Below are positions 1 to 8,001 of a stretch of DNA of 64,000 bases, piece by piece. The translations under genes were made by a program, and so were the position numbers. How positions within the stretch are numbered: the first letter of the stretch is position 1; each line of letters starts with the position of its first letter. Source of the DNA: Psychroserpens burtonensis DSM 12212 (GTDB lineage: Bacteria > Bacteroidota > Bacteroidia > Flavobacteriales > Flavobacteriaceae); NCBI RefSeq assembly GCF_000425305.1, contig NZ_AUDE01000001.1:186001-250000 (forward strand), written 5' to 3'. The notes under the pieces were generated by a model. It searched no databases and was not told where the DNA came from. It saw only the letters and a list, made by a program, of their open reading frames with translations.

Positions 1-338
1 TGATCAAAAATGTAAATTGAGTTATCATCTAATTGAGAAAGATAATCTAAAATTACTGTTCCGTTTACAGTAAATTTATAAGATCCAACTAGCATGTCTT
101 CATATTGATTGGTATCTTCAAAAAACACATCTTCCCATTTTTGCAACTCAATAGTTACTATTGAGTCATTACTTTCCCATTTCCAAATCCCGACAAAATC
201 ACTCAGATTATTATTAAGGTCTTTGAAGTGCGTGCCTTCGGGTAAATCTGAGTCCATTTGGTATAATGGTGCAATTTGAGCTTTGCATGAGCTTATTATA
301 AATGTAAATAATATTATAAATTTATATGTATGTTTCAT
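1..338 (-). CDS. DUF6705-like small lipoprotein, 3' end cut by window
   Basis: Reads from an ATG at 338 down to the window edge without a stop, so the C-terminus is missing. The start is a lipoprotein signal: hydrophobic stretch, then SSC-KAQ with Cys at about residue 18. The mature part contains GTHFKDLNN, FVGIWKWESND and a YEDMLVGSYKF motif. All three are shared with the small secreted proteins at 6083-7989, so it belongs to the same family (probably DUF6705; function unknown). It starts 5 bases after the stop of the large lipoprotein pseudogene upstream. The same order is seen at 7411-9447. Confidence 0.75.
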   Translation of the reverse strand, partial: MKHTYKFIILFTFIISSCKAQIAPLYQMDSDLPEGTHFKDLNNNLSDFVGIWKWESNDSIVTIELQKWEDVFFEDTNQYEDMLVGSYKFTVNGTVILDYLSQLDDNSIYIFD

Positions 339-343
339 TTTAT

Positions 344-2008
344 TTAATTTTCGTTACAATTTGATGTTTCAATATTGTTTGGTTCAGCTTCATTATATTG
401 AAGTCGATTCCACCCAGAAAGGTCATTTTCTGCTTTATATAAAGATATGCCTTTGGATTGAATATATTTTGTGAATTCTTGTTCAAAATCATTAACCTCG
501 CCTGTTTCTCCAGTAGTAGCGTCATGTTTTTTATTGTATTTTCCGTTTAATTTTTTGTATTCTCTCAATTGTTTTCCCTTAGTTGGAAACTGAGCAGCAT
601 AAGCCTGTATTGCTGTTAAGTCATTTACTTTTATTGCATATGTTCCCGTGGCAACAACAAGTATGTAAACAGAGAGAGATTCATCCGTGCCAGCTAAATC
701 ATGATTAAATGCATTATTATGCTTATTTAAGGCAAAAGCATCCATCGCTGAAAACATTGGATTAGGACCATTTGATTGGTGTGGATGTGTATGTGCCACT
801 CCAAAAATATTAGATATAGGCAAATAGCTTATTTTTCCTTGTTCACCTGTTATGGTTGAAGAAGTATAAGTTTGGTTATCAGAATTTTTTCTTAAACTAA
901 ATCCACTTTCGTTCTCTTCATTTTCATCTTGTGCATCAGTTTTGAGACCTTCTAATTGTAATTTCACTTGAACATTATCTATTAACTCATTTAATTCAAT
1001 ACAATTTTTTTGATTTGTGATGTCCTCTTCTTCAATTCCAATCAAAACACCAACATCACCATCACATGGAGATGTTTCAGTATCATTTGTTGCAGAGTTA
1101 CCACGACTCTGCGTAAAACTAGCGCTATTGCAAATAATACTTAATGTTGTTGCACTACCATTACAACAATCGTTCCCAGTTATGGCATGTCCATTATTTG
1201 GACCAGTTGGACACCCACATGAACCGTAAGAAATTTGTAGGCTACAGCCTCCTCCACCTCCTCCTTCACTTGAACTACCTTCATTACCTTCACTACCTTG
1301 GCTCGTATTTCCTGTTTGTCCAGGATCTCCGCTAGCATTTCCTCCTCCAGAATTAGAATTATTACTATCATCTGTTTCATCATCGTCTTCTTCTACAACC
1401 TCATCTTCTGGACATGGATCTGTTTCGCCATCTAAATCTATCAAATCACCGTCATTTAAAATAAGGTTGCCAATTACAGAGCCTTCCATGTTGTAAAAAG
1501 TCATTCCACCTGTGAACCTAGCCATATCAATTGCTCCAGAGGATAAGCGCGGAGTGGGACTATTTGGGTCAAATATATACTGAATAAAATATTCAATAAT
1601 ATCTCCATCCATATCTACTACAACTAGATTAATAACACTCCCTGCATTAGTTGGGTTACTTACTTTAAACGTATATTTTGTGTTACGTTCGTTATAAACT
1701 TGAACAACTTTGTTGGTTTGTACAATTCCTAAAGGTGTGTCTCGACTAAACTCATTAACATCTGAGTTAGATAGTTTAATTTCTTGCTTAGAAATATTTA
1801 CTTTAAATGTATTATTAGTTTTAGTTTTTACAAAGTCTAAAATGTGCGCAGGTATTTCTTTTAAAGTTAGATTAAAAGCTTTTAAACTTTCAATTTGAGG
1901 GTCTTCTTCAGGAACGGTAATATCATCTTTTTGACAACCCTACGCAATTACTAAAATCCCAATTAATAACGTACTAAGTTTAAGATAATTTTTAATGTTT
2001 TTTTTCAT
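344..2008 (-). pseudogene. Large lipoprotein with HxH...SxxD motif, nonsense codon in signal peptide
   Basis: An open frame from ATG 2008 to the stop at 344 would encode 554 residues but has one in-frame TAG at 1940-1942 (codon 23). The first 22 codons (MKKNIKNYLKL...) match the signal peptide of the paralogue at 8002-9447. The residues after the stop continue as GCQKDD, so the stop lies just before the lipobox Cys25; the paralogue has Tyr at that position. The rest of the frame is intact: an acidic/Gly-Ser linker, a Cys-rich segment (GSCGCPTGPNNG), then H406-T-H408 and S420-x-x-D423, reminiscent of a JAMM metal site but with a longer loop. The C-terminus ends NCNEN, as in the paralogue. A later start near 1612 would lose the export signal. 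It could be a recent pseudogene, a sequencing error or a read-through case. Confidence 0.7.
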
Positions 2009-2069
2009 ATTTTCCAGATTACATTTTTTAAGTATTAAAAATCAGTTAGTTATTAGCTGAAAAAAAAAC

Positions 2070-2158
2070 GATTAGCACAAGATTTAGCCAACTATCTTTG
2101 TTAACAAAATGTTAACTGCGGAAAAACCGTAATTTGTTTTCAGTCTTTTCTTACAAAC
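2070..2158 (-). promoter_or_regulatory. Conserved upstream element with CGG-N5-CCG dyad
   Basis: The gene-free stretch 2009-2352 contains about 90 bases that closely match 9519-9608, upstream of the paralogous lipoprotein. The best-conserved core, at 2119-2129, reads CGGAAAAACCG: CGG and CCG half-sites separated by five bases. It is flanked by GTTAAC repeats. The element lies about 110 bases upstream of the lipoprotein start. Conservation in non-coding DNA between two diverged gene copies suggests an operator or promoter, but the regulator is unknown. Confidence 0.5.
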
Positions 2159-2327
2159 ACTCATTTTTACTACTTGTTTCGTAATTTATATGCACTTAGT
2201 CCATTACATCTATTTCAAAAATATGATAAGTCTTCATCTTTTGAAATTGGAAATGAGTGATAAGGATGTTTTGTTAAGTAAAACCCATTTTTGACTTAGG
2301 GTACTTAAACTTTAAAAAATACTATCG

Positions 2328-2335
2328 TATTTTTG
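2328..2335 (+). promoter_or_regulatory. Putative -7 box (TATTTTTG)
   Basis: Matches the Bacteroidota -7 consensus TAnnTTTG and lies 17 bases before the ATG of the gene at 2353. No convincing -33 element is seen at the right distance. Confidence 0.45.
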
Positions 2336-2352
2336 CAAAAACAAAATACACT

Positions 2353-2952
2353 ATGAAACATCTTACCACATTAATACTAGCGTTACTTTTTACCGTAACA
2401 AGTTTTGCGCAATCTCATACAGATGAGATTACTAAAAACGCTCAAACCTATTATGATTACATGACTGCTCAAAATTTTGATGGGGTTTTGGATTATATGT
2501 ATCCAAAAGTTTTTGATATGGCTCCAAGAGCACAAATGAAAGCAGGAATGGAGCAAATGTTTAGCTCTCCAGAAATGAAAATTGAATTCTTATCTAATGA
2601 TGTGACTAAAGTTTCCGAAGAAAAAGTCGTAGAAAAAATCACTTATGCAGCAGTTTTTTACAACAGTAAAATGAAAATGACATTTGTATCTGAACAAAAT
2701 AAGCCAGAAGAAGATAGAAAAGGGTTTTTAGATATGATGAAGTCCACAATGGATTCCCAATTTGGAGCAGAAAATGTCGCTTCAGACTTTAAAGCGATGT
2801 CTTTAATAATTAATATGGATGCCACGATGTTTGCAATTAAAGACCCACAATATACTGGGTGGAAATTTCTTGGGAATGACGATGCTATGAAAATGTTAGT
2901 GGATTCTATTGTTCCAGAAAGTGTGAGAACAGAATTGTTAAATGAGGAGTAA
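2353..2952 (+). CDS. Secreted protein, possibly NTF2-like fold
   Basis: 199 residues with a clear signal peptide (MKHLTTLILALLFTVTSFAQ, cut after Gln20). The mature part is an alternating helix/strand protein beginning with a Tyr-rich helix (AQTYYDYMTAQNFDGVL). This resembles NTF2-like or DUF3887-like periplasmic proteins; no catalytic residues are recognised. It sits 27 bases upstream of another exported protein and starts a run of plus-strand genes leading to hemH, with which it may be cotranscribed. Function unknown. Confidence 0.8.
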   Translation: MKHLTTLILALLFTVTSFAQSHTDEITKNAQTYYDYMTAQNFDGVLDYMYPKVFDMAPRAQMKAGMEQMFSSPEMKIEFLSNDVTKVSEEKVVEKITYAAVFYNSKMKMTFVSEQNKPEEDRKGFLDMMKSTMDSQFGAENVASDFKAMSLIINMDATMFAIKDPQYTGWKFLGNDDAMKMLVDSIVPESVRTELLNEE

Positions 2953-2979
2953 TAGAACTTAATTTTAGCGATAAATATC

Positions 2980-3549
2980 ATGAAAAAACGCATAATGCTT
3001 GGTCTTATTTTGGGGTTGTCCTTAACTGTGAATACTCAAAATGACACTGATGGTCTAGAAAAATCAATTTTTGGTATTCAAACAGGGTTATTGGGTGTTT
3101 GGGTGCATAACGAATCTAGGCTCTCTAATTCAATTGTTGTAAGAAGTGAGTTTGGTTTGGATACAGGTATTTTAGGAGGAGATTTTTATGGAGAGACTTC
3201 CGTTTTTTATGGACCAGTAATCACACTTGAACCGCGTTGGTATTATAATTTAGAAAAGAGGATCAGTAAATCTAAACGCATAGATGGTAATAGTGGGAAT
3301 TTTATATCAATAAAAACAAGCTATCATCCAGGTTGGTTTACTATAAACACACCTGATAATGTGACTATTGTAAGTGATATTTCGATAGTGCCAACTTGGG
3401 GAATTAGAAGAAATATAGGCAGACACTTTAATTATGAAGCAGGTATTGGTGTTGGATATATCCATATCTTTGAAAAAGAGGATGTCATAGTGTTGAATGA
3501 ACCAGATGTAGCAGTCAATTTGCACTTTAGAATTGGTTACAGGTTCTAA
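2980..3549 (+). CDS. Exported beta-rich protein, probable outer-membrane barrel
   Basis: 189 residues. A signal peptide (MKKRIMLGLILGLSLTVNTQ) is followed by alternating amphipathic strands with Gly/Tyr/Trp turns (ETSVFYGPVITLEPRWYYNL, GIGVGYIHIF). The last residues, FRIGYRF, end in an aromatic Phe, as outer-membrane beta-barrels usually do. Probably an 8-strand barrel of unknown role. It lies between the NTF2-like protein and hemH on the same strand. Confidence 0.75.
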   Translation: MKKRIMLGLILGLSLTVNTQNDTDGLEKSIFGIQTGLLGVWVHNESRLSNSIVVRSEFGLDTGILGGDFYGETSVFYGPVITLEPRWYYNLEKRISKSKRIDGNSGNFISIKTSYHPGWFTINTPDNVTIVSDISIVPTWGIRRNIGRHFNYEAGIGVGYIHIFEKEDVIVLNEPDVAVNLHFRIGYRF

Positions 3550-3593
3550 GATTACAAAATTTAAATTGCTAGTTGAAAAAGAAAAAGAAATAT

Positions 3594-4637
3594 ATGAAAG
3601 GAGTTTTACTCGTCAATTTAGGATCGCCAGATAGTCCAGAGCCTAAAGACGTTAAAAAATATTTAGGAGAGTTTTTAATGGATGAGCGTGTGATTGATGT
3701 GCCTTTATGGGCAAGAACACTACTTGTAAAAGGGATTGTTTTAAACACGAGACCAAAACAATCTGCTAAAGCTTATAAAAAAATATGGTGGGATGAAGGG
3801 TCGCCTTTAATTGTCTTGTCAGAACGCCTGCAGAGTGGGATACAAAATCAAAGCAGTTTGCCAGTTGCTTTAGGAATGCGTTATGGGAGTATGACTATGA
3901 TGAAGGGTTTTCAAGAATTGGTAGATAAAGGAGTAGATGATATTCTTCTCATTCCCTTGTATCCGCAGTTTGCCATGGCAACGACCGAGACTATTGTGGT
4001 ATTAGCTGATGAGATTAGAAAGGAACATTTTCCGAAGGTAAAAATTACCGATTTAAAACCTTTTTACAACGATCCTAAATATATAGAAGTGCTTTCAAAC
4101 TCTATCGCCAAGCATTTAGAAGGCAATGATTATGAGCACTTATTATTCTCATATCATGGTGTTCCAGAACGTCATATTAGAAAAAGTGATATTACAAGTT
4201 CTCACTGTAAACCAAATGATAGAATTGATTGTGTGTGTTGTAAAACTCCATCACCCGCTCACGAATTTTGCTATAAACACCAATGTAAAGAAGTCACACG
4301 ACTAGTTGGTGAACATTTAAATATGACAGAAGGTACATTCTCAACCTCTTTCCAATCGCGTTTAGGTTTTGATCCTTGGTTACAACCGTATACAGATCTC
4401 ACCATAGAACGTATGGGGAAAGAAGGTGTCAAGAAATTAGCTATTGTAACGCCCGCATTTGTCAGTGATTGTTTAGAAACTTTGGAAGAAATTGCTATGG
4501 AAGGTGAAGAAATTTTCCATGAAGTGGGAGGTAAAGATTTTACAACAATCCCCTGTTTAAATGATGACTCAGCATTTGTAGATTTACTATCGCAATGGAT
4601 TAACGATTGGGCAAAAGCTGAAACCGTTACCGCATAA
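3594..4637 (+). CDS. hemH: Ferrochelatase
   Basis: Inserts Fe2+ into protoporphyrin IX, the last step of protoheme synthesis. The protein starts MKGVLLVNLGSPDSP, the classical ferrochelatase N-terminus, so I choose the ATG at 3594 over a TTG seven codons upstream. It is 347 residues, a normal bacterial length. Expected residues are present: SYHG with catalytic His188, and Glu295 in the SDCLETLEE segment. A Cys cluster (IDCVCCKTP ... CYKHQC) is also present. The stop overlaps the start of the downstream MATE gene (TAATG), so the two are translationally coupled. HemJ, which makes the substrate, is encoded at 13352 but is not in the same operon. Confidence 0.96.
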   Translation: MKGVLLVNLGSPDSPEPKDVKKYLGEFLMDERVIDVPLWARTLLVKGIVLNTRPKQSAKAYKKIWWDEGSPLIVLSERLQSGIQNQSSLPVALGMRYGSMTMMKGFQELVDKGVDDILLIPLYPQFAMATTETIVVLADEIRKEHFPKVKITDLKPFYNDPKYIEVLSNSIAKHLEGNDYEHLLFSYHGVPERHIRKSDITSSHCKPNDRIDCVCCKTPSPAHEFCYKHQCKEVTRLVGEHLNMTEGTFSTSFQSRLGFDPWLQPYTDLTIERMGKEGVKKLAIVTPAFVSDCLETLEEIAMEGEEIFHEVGGKDFTTIPCLNDDSAFVDLLSQWINDWAKAETVTA

Positions 4638-5989
4638 TGGCAAAAACCAGTTCTAAAGATCTAGGAACGCAACCCATTGGCAAGCTTCTTATCAAGCAAG
4701 CAGTTCCTGCATCTATTGGGATTTTGGTGATGTCGCTTAATATTCTGGTAGATACTATTTTCGTCGGAAATTGGATTGGTTCAACTGCAATTGCAGCTAT
4801 AAATGTGGTGCTTCCAGTATCTTTTTTTATTGCTGCTTTAGGAATGGCTATAGGTATTGGAGGCTCATCTATAATTTCTCGGGCGCTTGGTGCAGATAAC
4901 ATGCCAAAAGCTTTAAAAACCTTTGGAAACCAAATTACGTTAACGTTTTTGTTTACGGTTTCGTTTGCTATTTTCGGACTCTATTTTGTGGACACCCTAA
5001 TTCCTGCATTTGGAGGTAAAGGGACTATTTTTGATCCTGCAAAAACCTATTATGAAATTATCCTGTATGGTGTTCCCGTTTTAGGATTCGTCATGATGGG
5101 AAATACGGTTATTAGAGCAGAAGGCAATCCTAAATTTGCCATGTATGCGATGTTGATTCCATCTGTTGGAAATTTAGTACTTGATTATATTTTTATCAAT
5201 ATCATGGATTTTGGAATGGCAGGAGCAGCGTGGGCATCTACAGGTTCTTATATTGTGTCCTTTATATTTATTCTTTGGTATTTTCTATCTAAAAACTCCG
5301 AATTAAAAATAAATCTCTCCCATTTTAAATTAGAGAAAACTATTATTGCCGAAATAGGATCTTTAGGTTTTGTGACCTTGGCGAGACAAGCAGTGGTGAG
5401 TGTGACATTTCTATTAGTAAATAATGCGCTGTATAAGTTTGGAGGCGAAACCTCAGTCACTGTTTACGCAATTGTGGGCAGGTTGAGCATGTTCGCCTTA
5501 TTTCCTATTTACGGAATCACACAAGGTTTTATTCCTATTGCAGGTTTTAATTTTGGATCAGACCAACATGACCGAGTTAAAGAAGTTATTTATACGGCTA
5601 TAAAATACGCAACGATTCTCGCAGCTGTTGTATTTATTTTATTAATGGTGTTTCCAGAGGTGATTACTAAATGGTTCACCACAGATGTAGATGTCATCAA
5701 CGTCACACCAACCAATATGCGTTGGGCTTTTGCAGCGGTTCCTATTCTAGCCCTTCAACTTATTGGAGCTGCTTATTTTCAGGCAGTTGGTAAAGCAGTT
5801 CCAGCATTGATTTTGACGTTGACAAGACAAGCAATTTTCTTTATTCCGTTGATGTACATTATGCCAATTTATTTAGGAGAATTTGGGATTTGGATGTCGT
5901 TTCCAATATCAGATGTCTTATCTACGATCGTGACTTGGTTCTTTTTACGTCGTGAGATTCGATTAAAATTGAATAGGAATACTAGATGA
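4637..5989 (+). CDS. MATE-family efflux transporter (NorM-like)
   Basis: 450 residues with about 12 hydrophobic segments in two halves. Recognisable MATE sequences include GTQPIGKLLIKQAVPASIGI at the start and IGGSSIISRALGAD in the second helix pair. RAEGNPKFAMYAML and QGFIPIAGFNFG also occur. Such proteins export cationic drugs or metabolites using Na+ or H+ gradients; the substrate here cannot be told. The gene overlaps hemH by one base. The last residues are basic (LRREIRLKLNRNTR), as expected for a cytoplasmic tail. Confidence 0.93.
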   Translation: MAKTSSKDLGTQPIGKLLIKQAVPASIGILVMSLNILVDTIFVGNWIGSTAIAAINVVLPVSFFIAALGMAIGIGGSSIISRALGADNMPKALKTFGNQITLTFLFTVSFAIFGLYFVDTLIPAFGGKGTIFDPAKTYYEIILYGVPVLGFVMMGNTVIRAEGNPKFAMYAMLIPSVGNLVLDYIFINIMDFGMAGAAWASTGSYIVSFIFILWYFLSKNSELKINLSHFKLEKTIIAEIGSLGFVTLARQAVVSVTFLLVNNALYKFGGETSVTVYAIVGRLSMFALFPIYGITQGFIPIAGFNFGSDQHDRVKEVIYTAIKYATILAAVVFILLMVFPEVITKWFTTDVDVINVTPTNMRWAFAAVPILALQLIGAAYFQAVGKAVPALILTLTRQAIFFIPLMYIMPIYLGEFGIWMSFPISDVLSTIVTWFFLRREIRLKLNRNTR

Positions 5990-6082
5990 TGTTTTTGCGC
6001 ATACAAATTATAAAATAATACTTTCCTTAATTAAAGTATCAGCTATAATAGCTTGAATTTACAACTGCTATTTAATAATAAT

Positions 6083-6658
6083 TTACAATTTTGTCACAAC
6101 AAAACTTGTAGGTATCGAGAAATTAAAATTAGGTTCTGGCTCGCCAACAAAATAACCGTAAGCTCCTTTTTCGTTACTTAAAGTTGTTTGCATTTGAGTT
6201 GTGCTTCCGGGTAAAAATTCAAATAATATTACTCCAAATCCCTTATCTAATAGCACATCATAAAAAGTCATATCTAATTTTTGATCTGGGTAAAGAACAC
6301 ATGAAGAATACATGGGATTACCCTCAGGAGTCTCATCTAAAAGTGTTGGTGTAATTGTATTGATGGTGTAAGATGAACCTCCATCTTGAGAATAGCTATA
6401 GTTACCAATTAAAAAATCTTCATACATTTGAGTTTCTGCATTATAAAAATGAGTAACTTTTTCAATTTTAAATGTAATTATTTCATTACCATTGGTATAC
6501 TGCCATACTCCTAAAAAGGGTGTAAAGGTATCGTTTATGTCTTTAAAGTAAGTGCCATTGACAACATCTTCTTCATTCACTCCATTACATAGCTCTACGA
6601 CTTGGCTACTAGCTGTTATAGATATTAAGGCTATAAAAATTATTAATATTGATTTCAT
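6083..6658 (-). CDS. DUF6705-like secreted protein, copy 3
   Basis: 191 residues. The signal peptide (MKSILIIFIALISITASSQ) lacks a lipobox, unlike the copy at 1-338. The core contains GTYFKDINDTFTPFLGVWQY, EIITFKIEKVTH and YEDFLIGNYSYSQDGG. The end is LPGSTTQMQTTL then IPTSFVVTKL. I believe this is the DUF6705 family, small exported proteins of Bacteroidota with no known function. Third in a tandem array transcribed from the lipoprotein at 8002-9447; a hairpin terminator precedes it. Confidence 0.85.
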   Translation of the reverse strand: MKSILIIFIALISITASSQVVELCNGVNEEDVVNGTYFKDINDTFTPFLGVWQYTNGNEIITFKIEKVTHFYNAETQMYEDFLIGNYSYSQDGGSSYTINTITPTLLDETPEGNPMYSSCVLYPDQKLDMTFYDVLLDKGFGVILFEFLPGSTTQMQTTLSNEKGAYGYFVGEPEPNFNFSIPTSFVVTKL

Positions 6659-6690
6659 AGTTTAAAAAAATCGTTTAGGCATACAAAATT

Positions 6691-6733
6691 AAAATAGCAG
6701 CTACAAAAAATTCATTTTCATATCTGCTATTTT
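6691..6733 (-). terminator. Hairpin between array copies 2 and 3
   Basis: 10-bp perfect stem AAAATAGCAG / CTGCTATTTT with T-rich sequence after it on the minus strand. It is part of the repeated unit and may attenuate transcription into copy 3. Confidence 0.55.
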
Positions 6734-6741
6734 ATTACAAT

Positions 6742-7320
6742 TTACAATTTTGTCACAACAAAACTTATCGGTATCGAGAAATTAAAATTATGTGCAGGTT
6801 CTCCCACTAGATGACCGTAAGCTCCTTTCATATTTTCTAAACTAGCTTGCATTTGAGTGGTGCTTCCGGGTAAAAATTCAAAGGTTATTAATCCAAAACC
6901 TTTGACTAGTATAACATCAAAAAATGTCATTGTAACCTTGTTGGGAGAATCTTTAGCACAAGGTGCATACATCACACTAGCATCTGGACTCTCATCTAAT
7001 AAAGATGGTGAGATTTTATTAACAATATTAGTCAAACCACCATCTTGCGAGTAATTATAATTGCCTACAATGAAATCTTCTTATGTTTGGTTTTCGGTAA
7101 CGTAATAATGTGTGATTTTCTCAATTTTAAATGTAATTACTTCGTTACCATTGGTATATTGCCAAGTGCCTAAAAAAGGTGTAAACGTATTGTTAACATC
7201 TTTAAAATAAGTACCACTTGGTGCTTCATCTGGATCGGTTTCATAATTGCAAAGTTCAATAACTTGGCTATTTGCATTTATCGATATTAAAGCAATAATA
7301 ATTATTAGTATTGATTTCAT
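6742..7320 (-). pseudogene. DUF6705-like protein, copy 2, interrupted by in-frame TAA
   Basis: The frame from ATG 7320 to the stop at 6742 is open except for a TAA at 7081-7083. The residues on both sides read ENQT-stop-EDFIVGNYNYSQDGG. The sister copies have a Tyr codon there (QMYEDF), so a single substitution at the third codon position explains it. The C-terminal half is still conserved (LPGSTTQMQASL, IPISFVVTKL), so the lesion looks recent. Alternatively it could be a base-call error. Confidence 0.8.
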
Positions 7321-7352
7321 GTTTTAAAAAAATCGTTTAGGCATACAAAATT

Positions 7353-7395
7353 AAAATAGCAGTTACAAACAACTCATGTTTACAACTGCTATTTT
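7353..7395 (-). terminator. Hairpin between array copies 1 and 2
   Basis: 12-bp perfect stem, AAAATAGCAGTT / AACTGCTATTTT, in the same place of the repeat unit as the hairpin at 6691, with AT-rich sequence after it on the minus strand. Confidence 0.55.
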
Positions 7396-7410
7396 TATAA
7401 TTATACTAAT

Positions 7411-7989
7411 TTACAATTTTGTAACTACAAAACTTGTAGGTATTGAGAAATTAAAATTAGGTTCTGGCTCACCAACAAAATAACCGTAAGCTCCTTGTTC
7501 GTTAGCCAAAGTTGCTTGCATTTGAGTCGTACTTCCCGGTAAAAATTCAAATGTGATTAAACCAAACCCTTTATCTAATAAAACATCATAAAAGGTCATA
7601 GAAAATTTAGCATTTGGATAAAGAACACATGAAGAATACATGGCATTACCTGTTGGAGTTTCAAGTGACGCAAAAGGGTTAATCGTATGTATTATATTTG
7701 TAGTACCTCCATCTTGAGAATAGTTATAGTTACCAATCAAAAAATCTTCATACATTTGAGTTTCTGTATTATAAAAATGGGTTATTTTTTCAATTTTAAA
7801 TGTAATTATTTCGTTACCGTTTATAGATTGCCAAGTACCTAAAAAAGGCGTAAACGTATTGTTTATGTCTTTAAAGTAAGTGCCAATAACAGCGTCGTCG
7901 TCATCGATTTCACTGCTACATATTTCTACAACTTGGCTACTAGCTGTTATTGATATTAAGGCTATAAAAAGTATTAATATTGATTTCAT
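7411..7989 (-). CDS. DUF6705-like secreted protein, copy 1
   Basis: 192 residues, the intact first copy of the tandem array. Signal peptide MKSILILFIALISITASSQ, then GTYFKDINNTFTPFLGTWQ, EIITFKIEKITHFYNTE, YEDFLIGNYNYSQDGG and IPTSFVVTKL. It begins 12 bases after the stop of the large lipoprotein at 8002, so the two are probably cotranscribed. The same gene order is seen at 1-2008, which suggests the two proteins work together at the envelope. Function unknown. Confidence 0.88.
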   Translation of the reverse strand: MKSILILFIALISITASSQVVEICSSEIDDDDAVIGTYFKDINNTFTPFLGTWQSINGNEIITFKIEKITHFYNTETQMYEDFLIGNYNYSQDGGTTNIIHTINPFASLETPTGNAMYSSCVLYPNAKFSMTFYDVLLDKGFGLITFEFLPGSTTQMQATLANEQGAYGYFVGEPEPNFNFSIPTSFVVTKL

Positions 7990-8001
7990 AGTTTTTTGTA
8001 T

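Larger units (their letters stand above)
6083..7989 (-). repeat. Tandem triplication of a ~665-bp unit (DUF6705-like gene plus spacer)
   Basis: Three direct copies of gene plus downstream hairpin lie head to tail, with starts at 7989, 7320 and 6658 (periods 669 and 662 bases). Coding and spacer sequences are both conserved, for example the spacer segment AAAAAATCGTTTAGGCATAC occurs after the first two starts. This points to recent tandem duplication. The middle copy carries a nonsense codon. Confidence 0.85.

Noticed and set aside
3573-3593. Ferrochelatase start at the upstream TTG
   Set aside because: It adds only a poly-Lys stretch; the ATG at 3594 gives the family's usual MKGVLLVNLGSP start.
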